Shown here piece by piece: positions 46,253 through 60,000 of a DNA stretch of 64,000 nucleotides. A program made the position numbers and the translations under genes. Every line of letters starts with the position of its first letter. Within the stretch, counting starts at the first letter, position 1. The notes beneath the pieces were generated by a model, which was given only the letters and a program-made list of their open reading frames with translations, searched no databases and was not told where the DNA came from. This DNA comes from Glutinoglossum americanum (taxonomy: Eukaryota > Ascomycota > Geoglossomycetes > Geoglossales > Geoglossaceae), in assembly GCA_020080175.1 (NCBI GenBank), contig JAGHQL010000001.1:124001-188000 (forward strand), read 5' to 3'.

Positions 46253-48660
46253 TTATGTTTCCCCGTTAATAGTCTCTTCAACGGGTGACGTCGGGCCTCT
46301 AGGCCTTTTCACACGAAGCGTCAGCGGGAAGGGGTAATCATCTGGATCTTCCTCTTCACTAAATAAAGGCACGAACTCTCTCAGTATACGAAAGAGTGCC
46401 CCAGCCAAGCCAGACAGGAGCGTAAGACTTACGGCAATTTCCAAGCAATATAGTCTTCTGTACTCAAGCCTTCACGGCCTTCTTGCAGAGATGCAAAGTC
46501 TCCAGGCGTCATCATCCCTGAGCGGTCTCTCGGTGAGCCTAGAGCTGAGAGGGGCCTTGAAATCTTTGTCTCGGTGCCGTCAAAGAACGTTTCCAAGTCG
46601 ATATCGTTTTCAAACGATGAAGGATATGCTAGGTCACAAGGTTAGTGAAGTCTGCAAAAATACGTTGTGGTCAAAGGTACGGACCTCTTCTCAGAGCCAA
46701 TTGCCTTGCCTTCACATACTCCATACCCATCCTCTTCCAATCAAGTAAATCGCTCAACCTTTCCACCCGGTTTCTTTGATTTATTCTCTGCCGCCGGCTC
46801 TTGGTGGTGAATTCGTACATGAAATCTGTGAGTTGGTTTACAGAATCGTCGACGCCCTTCATGCGGCGATCCACAATGTAGATGCCGTAATCAGAAGCAT
46901 TTTCAATGAGTTCTTCCATATAGCATCCAAACCCAGATAAGTTAGTAGTTATACTAGGTACACCCATGACTGTACACTCGGCCGGGGTGTATCCCCAAGG
47001 TTCATAGTACGATGAAAAGACCCCAAGGTGTGTCCCACGAACAAATTCATCATAATCCATAGGGAGAACTGGATTGGCTGAGCTTAAAAATTCAGGGTGG
47101 AAGACAATCTTCACGCGGTCCGAGGGGTGGTTGAAGAGCTGCACACGGCGTATTTGATTAAGGATAGGATCGTCGCTGTCGTTGGCCATGTTGTGCGTCA
47201 CGATGGGCGGCAATGAGAGTCGTTTCATCGCAAATAGACGTCGACGTAGCATGACACGGTCTGCGCTGCTTACGAGGTCCTTCTCATCGGGGAGGTTGTC
47301 CCCTTCGTGCCACGCTAGAGATCGCTCAAACAGTCGCTTACCGACAGCACGTTCAATATGGGTGACGGTGTCTCTGAGAGACTTGATAACCGCCTGACCT
47401 TTCAACGCCTCAACCGTTAAAGATGAGGTTTGTGCTGGCATTATTATGAATGCAACGACAGTCATCTTCGATCCTGCAGACTTCATGCGGTGGTTCAAGC
47501 GAGCCAGAGACTCAATAAACATGTCGACCCCTTTATTCCGGTACTCGTAGCGGCCTGCAGTGAAAAAATAAAGTGTGTTTTCCGGTTCAAAATCATTCTG
47601 CCCATAGAAGTGGCCTCGCACAAAGTCGTTGATCTTCTCTTTCGACTGTTGATGCAGGTTTTGAAACTCATGCATAGCAGAGAACTTCACGACGTTTAGG
47701 CCATTGGGCAAAACGCCATCCGGCTTTCGCTTGAGGAGGTGCTCGCTCTCAAATGCGGTGATGTGCGACACCGTTGTGAAAACATCAGCGGCATGAGCGG
47801 CGGCACGCTCGATACAGTAGCGGTGGTAGATACCACGCTTACCGGCCTCTGCATCCACGTCGAAGTACTGAAGATTATTGTAAAAGTCAACGGATCCAGC
47901 ACAGAGATATCGCCCAAGGAGAGTGGCGTGGGTTGTGAAGATTGTAGTGACATCAATTCGTCTCTTCTTAGTGAGAGGAAGTGCCACACCTGCAAGCCAT
48001 TCATGAAAATGGGCGACAACCGCTCGCCCTTTCTCATGAGCAACATACTATGCAACTATCAGTCGCGCATATAGTCCAGGTCCTGTCAATTCGCCTACCT
48101 CTCCCAGAAACCACGCCACAAGGTACCCGAAAACCACTGCCTCGTTGGTCTCCTCGTCTCCAGGAGGGACAGGAATCCCAGCGGTGCTCCACAGGTCTCC
48201 CTTCCATTCATCCAAGAATCTGTACCCAGTCTTGGTGTCAATCAGAAGCACTCTAGGTGCACCTTCAATCAGCCAGCGACCGTAGACCATGTCGATTCCT
48301 CGAGATTCCATGGACGAAATCGTTTCTGCGAGTGGAGGGTGTGTGGGTGTCAGAGCTTCCACTTCAACAGCAGCCTGTGTCAAAAGTCAATCGGTTATCC
48401 CGGCGGTGTGCTGGGGGAGAAAGTTCAAAAGGTCATACTGAATTTCGGTTTAGAGGACCGATCAGACAATATCGGTCGCCATATTCTGCCGTGGTGATTG
48501 GCGCCTTTGACTTTAAAACCGAGTAGATGCCACCAACTGCGAGTTGTCAAGAAATGCACATGAAGCTGTGGTGAGCTCACTTGCCTCTGTTCGCGACTTC
48601 TGTTGAACACTCGAATAGAATGTGGTTCTTCACGTCCCGCTTGGGGGGAGATTCCGTCAT
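46253..48660 (-). CDS. GSY1: Glycogen synthase, 6 exons
   Basis: Exons 48660-48585, 48536-48439, 48374-48099, 48047-46685, 46628-46433 and 46358-46253 join in frame to 704 residues (yeast Gsy2 has 705). The start [17 protein letters not shown] is followed by the UDP-glucose-binding KVGG-type segment [23 protein letters not shown], then [34 protein letters not shown] and [18 protein letters not shown] with the catalytic glutamates of GT3 family synthases. The C-terminal tail has Ser/Pro sites ([19 protein letters not shown]), where fungal glycogen synthases are inhibited by phosphorylation. Intron 1 has a GC donor (GAG|GCAAGT); intron 4 uses GTCCGT. No defect seen. Confidence 0.95.
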
Positions 48661-50474
48661 TGTGACGGTGATGTTTGAGGAGCAGTTGCAGGCTGTGGGG
48701 CAGAGCGATTTTCGTAGTAATTAAGTACGTCAGGGAGAGCTTCGATCAAAATGCTTCAATTGCGGACAGGCTGCAGTGAACTGCGGGCAGTACAACCACG
48801 ACCAGCTTCAGATTAATCGGAGCTGTAATCTAGAGTCAATTGGATGAGTGAACTGCAATGCGGAGTCTTCTAGCGCTAACAGCTTTATGTCTTCTATAGA
48901 AGTGGGAGGGTAGAGAGCTCTGCGGAGGAATTGTAGCGCAAGGTAATGAGGACGAGAAAACTAGAGGATTTGATGGAGGTTGGTGGATAATAAGCTGCCG
49001 TGGGCCAAGCGAGCACGAAAGCGGCGCGAAGATCAAACATTACAAGGGACCGCAGCCATGACGTAACCACCGGCACTTGGGCTGAATGATTTGACACCAG
49101 AATTCAAGTCTGCACAGCGGGTTCTACATGCTGCTTCAGGGCTCTTCCGTGTGTCCCTCGCCTCCAAATCGTCCTGCGACCAATCACCACGCCATCTAAC
49201 CGCATACCGCGATATCGATATCCAAAGCGTTGAACCAAGGACTGGTTGAGAGTGGCGTTTACTCCCAACCTCTATATTAAAGTTTTCCCGATAGGGAAAG
49301 AGGCGATTAAAAACAAAACACTCCCAAAAAAGAGTTGGGCAAAGGGTTGTTTTTCTGGTGGCGATGTCGGTCCGAATAGAGGATGGATGTAGTACTCTGC
49401 TCTCTTGCTCGTTGAACAGTCGAACAAAGATCTCAGATGGCCAGTGCCTGATGTTACAAAGCTGCCACGGCAACGTCGCGGAAACGAAAAGAGTGCTTAT
49501 CAGGATAACTTCGAACACCATGAGATTTTATTTTGCCCATCGTGATGCCACAAAAACGTCTCCTAGAATACCGTGATTTCAATTTTAGCCCGGTTACCTC
49601 TCGAGAGTATTTCGTCCACTCCCTTTTACCTTTAGTTATTATACCTATAGTTATGGTGGCCCTCCCTAGCGTATTCACCGCGATTTAATGGCGGCCCTTA
49701 GAAATGTCATGGGAGCCTCTCTTAAACACAGACAATAGGACGTATTAGTGGTCCTCGCAAGCAACAACAAACACTTGTACTCTTTTACCTGTGTAGTACT
49801 TAAGTAAATAAAAATGGGACGTCGTAAGCGTCGTGGAAGTAAATAACCTATCGCCTCTTCGTTCTTCCATCCTCATGATGTTAGCTGTACAAATTGGGCT
49901 ATTTTCGAGGCTCATATTGTAGGTAGTGATGCACACTATCCCCGTCGGTCGTTAGAGGAACTTGTTGATCGTTAAAATATGCTAAAATGTCACCCAAGAA
50001 GCAGTTTCGTTTGTTTTCCGCTATAGTGGTCCGAGTGGCGCATTCTATGCAAGCAATGAGATCACAAGTAAAGAGATTAACCTGGAGTGCCTGTTTATTT
50101 GTATCTTCTGTTCACAGGGCAAAATACCTACCTAAGACTAGTTTGATCCTTCCCCCTTTCAGCGCCGTCTTGTCAATCATCACCGAATCCCAACAAAGAC
50201 GATCTCTAGGTCTACCCAGGAATAGTAGGTTGTCGAGCAACATTAATAGTGATAATCGACTTGAATCAATAGTGGTACTTAGCTGGGAAATGCCATAACC
50301 AATACTCCAAGTGGCTTAATACAAGAAATGAAAGGGTATCGCTCAGCTTTATAATCCAGACGATGGAGTGCTATAAACAAATAGAGATGAGCACCTCTCG
50401 GGGGTTAACAAATGCATATTAACGTGCCCAACCATGTATAATCGGCACTTCGCCACCAGGAAGCTACAAAACCC
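48661..50474. other. Long intergenic region, no convincing gene
   Basis: 1.8 kb between the glycogen synthase start and the TRK stop. A 162-codon minus-strand frame (49033-49521) begins with a hydrophobic stretch (MVFEVILISTLFV) but has no recognisable domain and no codon pattern like its neighbours. No RNA gene or repeat seen. Confidence 0.4.
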
Positions 50475-53379
50475 CTAATCAAGACGCCTGTCCGTCTTAT
50501 TAGTCTGAGCTGTGCGTAACCTAAACAAGCCATCTTCCCCCGTGTATGGTTGAGGCACCGTTGAAATAGTGGAATTTCGCCTTCCTCCGACCCCACCTTG
50601 TAAGCTGACGTTTGAGATGTTAGAATTTCTCCTCAGCATTCGCTTTTGAGCATCTTCATCTTCCTTCTGGTGCAGGGATTCACTTGGAAGAAGGATAGCA
50701 CGATCTAGCTCACTCGGGAGGCCTCGATGTCGGCCCCGGATCTGCATAGCGATGATGACAAGTTTGCTGATAGTCGAGAACTTGGCGGAGAAGGACGCGT
50801 TGATGTCGGGGTAGCCTAGCGACATGCCAACAGTGCCGTACGCTGAGACTATTTCGAAGAGCACAGAGAAAACGGTGAAAGCCTATGTCTGCATCAGGGA
50901 AACCTTCGATATTAGGATTCCTGAGATCCGACACTTACGTATTCGTTCACGTTCTGCAGGTGTCCCCCCTCCGCAATCGCAATGATGAAGAGTCCTAGAA
51001 AAAGGTACCACAGGTCAAAGCTAAGTTGTCTCCGCAAATGCGCCCCTACATAGCTGGGGTCTTTTGCCTCTTGTTCCTCCTCGGCCGCGCTACCCCAAAT
51101 ACCTAAACTCCGCTCTTCATACACATTTGTTCGGCGAACAGAGATCGCAATGGGAAACACTGAGATATACATCATAATGAGGTAGGACACCTGGATAGCT
51201 GGATGGAGGTTTGCGAGGTTTACAACGGAGAATCCGGCTGTGCGGGTAGACGTCGCTTGAAACCAACCGTCTAGGACGCGATAGCGAGCAGCAATTGAGG
51301 TGACAGTCGGATCTTTCAGCTTGAAAGGAAGGTTAGTCAAAAGTTATAGACAGAGGCAAGGAAATCGGGGTCCATACGTCAAGAATAATGAAGAATACCA
51401 GATCAATGCTGTTGAGGAGAACCAAGATCCAGAAAAGCCACCAGGTTGCCTTGCTGGGGAACAAAAGTGTGAAGCATCGTCTGGGGTGGTCAAGTAGGAA
51501 GTGTAGTTCCTCCCAGAGTGGGCTATCAACGGCAGCAAACTTCGACATAAGCCAAATAATAAATCTTAACATGCAAGGGAACCCGGTATTTCCGATGATA
51601 ATCAAAAAACTTCCAAGTAGCAATGGAAATGCTGCGGCCTGAAATGACAACATCGAATCCGGAGTTAGAGTAAATCCAAGGTCGTTGAACATTGAAGCCG
51701 CTGTAAAAAAAGCCCTGGGCACGATTAATGTCTATAGCATGAGCTCAGGTTTATTTACGCACCACCAAGGCCTGCCTTGTCCAGCATTAATAACAACACT
51801 GCCGTGCTTCTGGCTGTGCATGATGAAACCCAAGAAGCAAGCCCACCCGATAGTGTGAAATGCAATAAAATATGCTGATAATAGGGGTCGTTAGTTAGTC
51901 GTTCAGTTCGTTTCTGAGGGTGCTTGGAGACTAAGACTTACAAACGAGGATAATAGTTAAGGTTTTAAGAGCCCGATACTCGATACCACCAAGCTCATCT
52001 CTCTGCTCCTGGGTCAAATTGAGAAAAGCAGAGTTTCTTCCGATTGTGGGCGTATAGCTCAGATACGGGATTCGATCTATTTCCCGAAGGTTCTTGCTAT
52101 TCCAGGTTGCAGAGCGCCCTCTAGACCTCAATCCTTCAACTGCAGACCCAATGGATGGCACACGCGGTAGACTAACATTGGATAGGGGCTTACGCAACTT
52201 TGCTTTGGGAAAGGAGCTCGCTGCTGTACGTGACGGTTCATCGATTGTGATTGTCCGCCTAGGTATATGGTCATCACTATTGACCTCTGATATGTTATCC
52301 ATTCGGCCGGACGTCCCGCCGCTCTCCAATTTATCCGGGTGAGTTGCTGAGGTTACACGGAATAGGGGATCTTCTTCATCTTCTATCCTTTGAGGAACTT
52401 GACCCCGGTCAAAGTCTCTTGGTCCAGGTATCCGCAACGTACCCTTGTCTTTCGGGTTACGCTGATTTTCGAGAAATGCAATATGCTGTTCTGTGCTTTG
52501 TCTTTGTAGGATGTTTATGCGCTCTGGAACCTGGAGATCTGCGAATTGAATGTCTCGATGTTTCTCAAATGCAGGATTGGGTGCTGCCTTGTCACTGCCT
52601 CCATCACTGCTGTCTGATGAGCTTGGAAAATCGCCATCCAAATCTTTTGTTGACTTTTCTTTTTCAGGCACAGTTGAAAGAGGGGAGCCGGGAGTTGCAG
52701 CAGCCACGTTTTGGTTTTGGTGAAGCACAGTAATGTTTCTGCCATCAACACCTCGTTCGATACGTCCCGGATCTCTTTCATCTTTAGCCTCAGACTTCGC
52801 ACGAGACTTTGTTCGCCGGTAGGACCGTGCTTCTTTGGCTATGTGCTGAAATCGCTTCTCAAACCAGTACAATCGAACAAATACTACCATAGTGTTGATG
52901 AATATTGGGTTGCAAATCATTGCGACGAAGTATAAGACCATCTATACATACACTGTTAGCCCTCCAAAGTGAAATCGCTTAAACGTACTCCGGATAACAC
53001 CTACCTGTTGAGACGTCCTGATCTGGTTGATATCAACACTAAGGCAAGGGGCAAAGTCAGTCTTCTGGTTGCAACAATATACAAAAGGCCTTCTTCATAC
53101 GTATTGAGGCCGGCTTGGGTGACACCTCCGCTAGCAAAAAATAGTGCGTCTATGTATCGTAAACCCCCAACTGCAAATATGATGACTGAACCCATGAACA
53201 TAAGGCTTATCAGATATATGTCTACTCTCGTAGCGGGTTAGCATAGTAGCAAAACTAATTGAATTCATTAGAAGGAGCAACGAACAGTGGATTGAGATGA
53301 ACTTTAGCTGTTTAATCGAAAAACTCCTTGGAGTGTTGTTCTTCAGCCAGACCCACACTTCTATAAACGGACTAAACAT
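50475..53379 (-). CDS. TRK-family potassium transporter, 8 exons
   Basis: The start is the ATG at 53379 (MFSPFIEVWVWLKNNTPRSF); introns occur after SIHY, GLNT, TSQQ, ILV, RPWW, IILD and VNEY. The first pore unit (IDALFFASGGVTQAGLNTVD) is followed by MICNPIFINTMVVFVRLYWFEKRF. A large hydrophilic loop follows, as in fungal TRKs (about 320 residues, roughly 51950-52850). Further membrane/pore units include FTAASMFNDLGFTLTPDS, LDGWFQATSTRTAGFSVVN and FEIVSAYGTVGMSLGYP, matching the four M1-P-M2 repeats with their filter glycines. TRK proteins take up K+ at the plasma membrane. The loop is rich in Ser/Thr and charged residues, a likely regulatory region. The first intron donor is GTTCGT. No break seen. 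Confidence 0.92.
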
Positions 53380-54300
53380 GGTGGGAATGACACTATTGTT
53401 TCACCCAATAAAATTATGAGGCCAGAGGAGAATGGATGCTGCGCTTGGATACTCTTTGAGCAGCCTGAACCCAAGGCTGCGCACTGCGCCAATGGCGGCG
53501 CCGAAGAGGGTTCTTGCGAAGTCCGGCGTTGTCGGGCGTTGGCTGGTGATCTAGGAGCTGGTGTTGGCTCCGTCAAGGAATAGGAACTAGAACTTAATAC
53601 ACCGCAAAGTCGGTGAGGAGTGGCATTATCTAAGCCGGGCCAACCGAGACCCTAAGAGTCGAATTGTAACTCCCGAAGCTGTCCGTCTGCCCTGGGACGG
53701 GGCGTGAGGGTTTTCTATCATCCGTATGGCTGAATTACCTCATTACCTCAAAGTGTGCTGCGCGATCGGGCGTTCTGTCGGTTGCTTCATGGCGAATTGT
53801 TTGGGTACTCTTTGCTTTTTCCCAGAATGACGATCTTCTGCCGCCGATAATCGCTAAACGTAATCCCTGCCCAGGCACTTCTGCGCTGGTACAAGGGTTC
53901 TTGAACTGTCTGGTCACTAACCCCAGAACCCTTGTATATATGGTATATTTTCTTTCCGCAATCAGCCCTGCGTTTCTAGTCCGGGCTTCCTTGCTATACC
54001 GCAGTATAGTATCACTAATGCTTCTACCGCCTCTGCATAGGCTGGAAAGATGCATATATTGCTGTTATACGCTACAGGATAGCAGGGTTGTTTGTCACCG
54101 CCTCCGTCGACGGTGTGTAATAAATACCTTCATGTTGCATGAACTACCCAAGAGCCATATTGATAACGCCGGTCTGAGAGAATTATGTTAGGCTGACTGA
54201 CGAGTGCGGATGACCCTACGTGGACCGAAGAGACAAAAGAGAGATAATAGAATAAATAGAACTGTGGAAGGGTCGCAGGTGATATGAGATGGCTGGGAAA
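53380..54300. other. Intergenic between TRK and MCM5
   Basis: About 920 bp; promoter of TRK and 3' side of MCM5. Short open stretches only; no RNA gene or repeat recognised. Confidence 0.45.
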
Positions 54301-56642
54301 TTAGACTCCACTTCGATAGACCTGTCCTCCCTGCGCTCGTATCTGGACAGTCTCTCTTCTTTGGAGAATCACTAGCGCCCTATTTAGTGCCTGCTCGCTG
54401 TACCCTCTACCTTCCACGAACTCCCTTCTTAGAGTAGCCAAGCTCGTACTCCAACCAATCGGAAGTCTCCTTCTGAGCTCCTCCTCCACCTTCCCCACTT
54501 CCTCGTTTAGCTCTTTACTCCCTTGTCCTGCGCCTTGCTGTACAGCATCCATGGTACTGGCTAGAAACAGGCGTATTGCTTCATCGACGTGGTCTTCAGT
54601 TGCGATTGGGGACAACGAGAGTTTAGCAAGTGATTCTGTTATCCGAACTATGGCTTCAAGCTGACGGACGGTAATGGGGATGGAGGAGCGGGCGTTAGCC
54701 TCGACCTCGGCATGGTGCACTTGCCTCCGGATGGAGACGAAGTGAGATGATAGTTTCTCCGCGGCTTCAGCTGAGAGTCGGGGTGCGCATTTTCTGAGAA
54801 GGGAAATATTAGCAATCTGCTACGGTAAATTTCTCATTTGGTTGAGTGATGGGAAACGAACTGCTTGCAGTAGCTGATATATCTTTTCATCTTTTCAACT
54901 GATATCTCGGCTTCGACGTGATCCTCAACGCCCCGGTTGCCCATATGAATGCCCATGACGTGCCTCGCGATTCTCTCATCTCTTCCTCTCTCATGCTCGT
55001 CTCGGACAATAAAGATCATATCAAATCTCGACAAGATGGTTGTTTGGAAATCAATATTTTCCCCAGGGCTTTTCAAATCATCGTATCGTCCGAAGATTGG
55101 ATTTGCCGCAGCAAGAACTGATGTGCGGGCGTTTAGAATTGTGGTGATGCCTGCTTTGGCTATTGAAATTGTTTGCTGTTCCATTGCCTCGTGGATGGCA
55201 ACTCGGTCTTCATCTCGCATCTTATCAAACTCATCGATACAGACGACACCGCCGTCAGCAAGGACCATAGCTCCACCTTCCAAGTAGAACTCGCGTGTCG
55301 ATTGGTCACGCTGCACCGACGCCGTAAGACCTGCAGCAGAAGACCCCTTACCAGATGTGTATATGGCGATCGGAGCAACTTTCTCGACAAATTTTAGAAG
55401 CTGTGATTTTGCGGTTCCAGGGTCTCCCAGCAGGAGCACGTTGATATCGCCACGGAGTTTCATTCCATCGGGCAAGATTTTTTTTGATCCGCCGAAAAGG
55501 AGGCAGGCAATTGCCTTCTTAATGTCTTGATTCCCGTATATCGAAGGCGCAATACAATTGGCAATGACTTCATATAGGTCTGGTCTCCGGCTCATTTCCA
55601 AAAACTCTTGCTCTTCTTCCTCAGAAAAGATGGCATTTCCTTTTGCTGTATGGTCGACGTCGGCGGTGATGCCAACCGCGCGTAAATAGGGGTTGCGAAT
55701 TGCTACGGCAGAAGTATTGGACGAAGCCTTTGAGCCCTTGCTTTGGTATATGGAAAATACGCCCATTACTGTACACCTGGAGCCTGGAACTACTCGATTT
55801 GTCAAGTAACGATCCGCGGATATAAGGATATGGCGTGGGAGTTCTCCCACAGGTACTTGATCAGGGGCCTCTTGAAGTTTGAGCACTTGCTGATCGATGA
55901 ACTGACACTTCTCGTGGACAACAAAGTATGGGTCCATTGGGCAATCTGCCATCTCACCTTGCTGTTTCGGCCGTGTGCAAATGCGAGGAAGTGTGATGCC
56001 AGAGAATCCACCTGTAACTGGAAGATGTTGTGTGTACTGGCAGTTCCGACATTGAATGTAGAGAGAGGTCGCCTTCGAGGATAGTGTAGAGGCGCCAATA
56101 ACAATACCCGGTATTCGAACTAAGTGCGAAATGTTCGTAGCATTGAGATCGCGAATCGAGATTTGAGACGCTGTAGAATGAAGAAGGAGTTGGTGTTCGG
56201 GTAGGGGGACCGTAGACTGAGAGGGATAAACGATCCGTTGCGTGCATTCCTTGAGTGCAGTCTCGAACTGGAGGTAATTAGAGGCTGTCTGCGGGCAGAG
56301 AGCGGGTCATTGAAACTTACAAGTGGGATGACTTCTCCAGGCTCCGTAGTGAGTTTGTGGGCGAGCTCTTCATTGAAGGATATCAAATGCGCAATATCCA
56401 CATCACAGTAATATTGTTTAATTAGAACGTTCTCTCTTATTTGGTCCCTAAGAGCGATTTTAATACGCAACTCAATACCGTGTGTTTCGGGGGGAGAGAG
56501 CTTACCTATATATGAACGCATTATCGAGACGAAACTCCAAAATGAAGTCGCGCAATTGACGTTGAATTTCCCCACGCAAATTATCTGTTTCGCCATAGTC
56601 TGGCGGGAAGACGCTAAGAGAGTAGACTGACTGCCTGTCCAT
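54301..56642 (-). CDS. MCM5: DNA replication licensing factor MCM5, 4 exons
   Basis: The start is the ATG at 56642 ([25 protein letters not shown]). Exon 1 ends at FIYR, exon 2 covers [24 protein letters not shown], exon 3 the bulk from [10 protein letters not shown] to ISYCK, and exon 4 the C-terminus from [13 protein letters not shown]. The zinc-finger region (QCRNC..ICTR..MADC), Walker [12 protein letters not shown], Walker B CIDEFDKM and arginine-finger motif LSRFD are intact. MCM5 is part of the MCM2-7 replicative helicase loaded at origins in G1. The final intron donor is GTTCGT, placed by frame and homology. An MCB box lies 96 bp upstream of the start; the divergent partner is VPS54. 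Confidence 0.96.
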
Positions 56643-56737
56643 AGTTCAGAAAGCACGGCGGAAAAAGCGTCGTTGGTGAGTGCGAGTACAGATATGGTGT
56701 TGTTAGCTCCAAGGAGACGCGACGTCTCGCGTCAGAC

Positions 56738-56743
56738 ACGCGT
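56738..56743. promoter_or_regulatory. MCB box (ACGCGT) upstream of MCM5
   Basis: A perfect palindromic ACGCGT lies 96 bp upstream of the MCM5 start, with a related GACGCGAC just beside it (~56717). MCB boxes bind the MBF/DSC1 factor that switches on replication genes at G1/S in yeasts, and MCM genes are classic targets. The 367-bp interval also holds the VPS54 promoter. Confidence 0.65.
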
Positions 56744-57009
56744 AAAGTGGACTGAGTTGTACGCATTCACGTCGAAGGAAGTATCACACCTTAGTCAGCT
56801 AATATTTTCCTGTGATGAGGCTGGGCATATTGAACAATAGCTTTAAACCTGGTGCCGACGTTTTTTGGGGGCTCGGACACAAAGCAATAACTCGGAGGTC
56901 TTCCCCAAACGGCCATGGTACCGCGACGATAGCTAGTTGAAGCGAGAAGACACTTGTGTGCACTTACTCTGTCTCGCCCTGGAGGACGCTCTGTCACTGC
57001 TAGCACATT

Positions 57010-60000
57010 ATGTCATCTCCATCTACTCCTCGATCTGGTGATTCTTATGCATCTCCACTCTCCGCGCTGCAGGACTACTCGCTTTCGTTCACACAACACG
57101 ATATCCTACAGAGACCATCAGGTGGGAGGTACCGTACCCGTAGGGGCTCTACCGCTAGCTCGATCAGCTCGATAGGTGGAATTCTAGACACGTCTCTCCC
57201 TGATCGAGGGTTAACCACAAGTGAAGTCGGCCACAATGGTGGGTACACAGTTTTCGGGGCTGCCCCTAAAATCTTTCGTTGATTGTTCGATCGAAAGCGA
57301 CTTACTTTGTGTTACTACTACAGCGATATCCACTCTCCTTCAGGCCCCAATTGTACGCACCGGGCTTGTACCTCATACATCTGCTCCGGCCTCTAGTGCA
57401 CATAAGCCCCCATCCTCCAAGGATATTCCTCCAGTCACGTTGACAAACATTCAACAAGTGAACCCAGCAGAATTCAAGCCCTATCTTTCGCAGATTGGTA
57501 CTCTTTATGACGCCTTTCAGCGGGCAAAGGGAAGTGAAGAAGACGGAGGAGCTCAACTGTTCAAACGTGACAGAGATGTCGAAAAGACCGAAATTTTTAC
57601 AGAGCTCCTGGAAAAGAGTTTGCGAAAACAGCAACAAGAATCGCATGGGACGTCCAGGCCTGGCTTTGTATCGGGACTAGCGGGTCCTATTGTAGAACCT
57701 CCACGGACAAGAAGACGAGCAAGCGGGACTTTAGGGAAACGAGGCGGGAGTGCCGTAACTCCTCTGTCGACGATCCCTAGTGTCTATTTTGAGCAAGATT
57801 TTCATCTCGAGAACCCAAGAACATTTGACGTTGTCAGTGAGCGATCTGACGTAGTCCGGCCTAGGGGGGCGCCGACTGATGAGAGGAGGGGATCAGATGG
57901 TTCGTCGGCATTTTTTGGTGTAAATGGTCGGAAAGCGTTGGCGACAAACGCAATTCTTCAGGAAAAGCTGTCGTGGTACATGGACACAATAGAAGTACAT
58001 TTGATATCATCGATATCTAATGCCTCGACCTCTTTTTTTGCTGCGTTGGGCTCGCTAAGAGAATTGCACTCCGAAGCTGCGGATTCTGTGAAACGGATCA
58101 GAGGATTGAGGGAAGATTTGGGTCAGTTGGATAGAGAAATGGCAGTTGGTGGACTGAAAATTGTGTCGATGAAGCAGCGACGGGAGAATCTCCGAAGGCT
58201 ACAAGGGTCAGTAGAGCAGCTCCGACGGGTGATAGACGGTGTAGGCCGATGTGAGAGATTTTTGGATAGTGGAGAAATAGAGCGAGCGATAGATAGCTTG
58301 GAGGGACTGGAGAAACTTATCGCGGGCGAGGGCGACGCCTCCCTGGATGCGGACGGGACGGTGACTCTCGGTCGGCACGGCGAGCTTGTGGATTTGCGCA
58401 AGGTTAATGCCTTGGGCAGCGTTATCAATGGCCTCGACCTCCTGAGGTCCCAGGTTGGCAGAGCGTTTGAAGGAAGGTTCTTGGATGCCCTCCTGGGTGA
58501 TCTTTGTCGCCACGTCGAGAGCGTCCCTCACCGCGATACTTTGCAACGATGGGGGGCGGCGTTGCAACGGGCACGCGGCGACCATACGCGTCAGCCTTCT
58601 ACTATTCCCGTCTACCTCTCTCTCGATCGCTCTCTCCGTTCAGATATACTTTCTAGTCTCAGTGGCCTCGCTCGCTCACACTACACTCTACAGGCCTCTA
58701 TAGCCTACCGAGAAGCTGTTCTTAGGGAAATTAAAATCTTGGTGCGGCGTCGCCTTCCTAGTTCAAATGACGATGACAATGAATCGGTCATGTCAGCGTC
58801 TACCCACGGAGGCAGGCAGCTTAGTCAACAAGAGAAATCGTCAATCCTCGCTCGAAACCTCCGAAATCTGACCCCAGATGCTGCCGAGGAGCTTATCGTT
58901 GGCATCTATTCCGGGGTTGGCGAGACACTGCGGCGGTTAAGTGTCCAGGTGAAAGTGCTTTTGGACATCACAAGTGGAATTAGGAGCCCGCCGACATCAG
59001 CGGGAATGAGGGCATCACCCAAAAGTCCACCTGTCGCCACGCTAAACGGATATTTAAATGAGCCTACTGCAAGCTTGTCTTCATCCGAAAGTATCCAAGA
59101 AGAAATGCATCAAGTGCTTGACCTATCTAGCTTACTTGGTCAAGCCGTCGATATTGCCCAAACACAGACTATCAAAATTTTAAAAGTCAGATCGGAACAA
59201 ACTTCTCAGCTTCCACTTGGGAGGTTCTTGAGATATTTCACAATCAACCGACTCTTCGCAGACGAGTGCGAAGCTGTATCGGGGCGAGGAGGGATGGCGC
59301 TTAAAAACCTCGTCAACAGTCAGATTAAGGATTTCGCTCTGTATATGGGAGAACAGGAAAGGCAGAGGTTGATGCAGAGCATGGAGAGAGACCAATGGAA
59401 CGCGAAGGACTTTGGATTAGAAGAGGAGCGGTTACTATCGCGTATTCTTCAAGGCAGCACGATGGATACGGATGCTTGGGGCAAAAGCAGCAGGGTATGG
59501 GAGGATCTAGATGAGGTGGAAGGCGGCCCGGAAGCCACAAACGGAGAAAGGGTGGCTGGTACAAATTCCGCTGGTGTTAGGGGCGGGGTCCAGACGGCAA
59601 TTATCGATGAGCAGAAGTTCATTCTTCCCGAATCAGCGATGGCGGTTTTGAGGGGAGTAGAGAAACTTGAGAGCTTTGTTGCCCTGATTCCTAGTATGAA
59701 TCAGGAGGTGGGTTCTAGTCTTCTCGATTACCTCAAGCTCTTCAACTCTCGCTCGTGTCAACTCATCCTCGGCGCGGGCGCAACGAGAAGCGCTGGGCTC
59801 AAAAACATTACTACGAAACACCTAGCATTGGCTTCTCAAGCTCTCAGCTTCATTACCGCGCTCATTCCTTATATTCGCGAGTTCGTTAGGCGCCATTACT
59901 CGTCCTCGGCTCCTGCTGCTGGTGGCTTGATGGCCGAGTTTGACAAGGTGAAGAGGTTGTATCAGGAACATCAGTCCGGTATCCATGACAAACTTGTAGA

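Noticed and set aside
49033-49521. 162-codon minus-strand frame with a signal-peptide-like start
   Set aside because: No domain, no intron or promoter context, and composition unlike neighbouring genes; likely chance.
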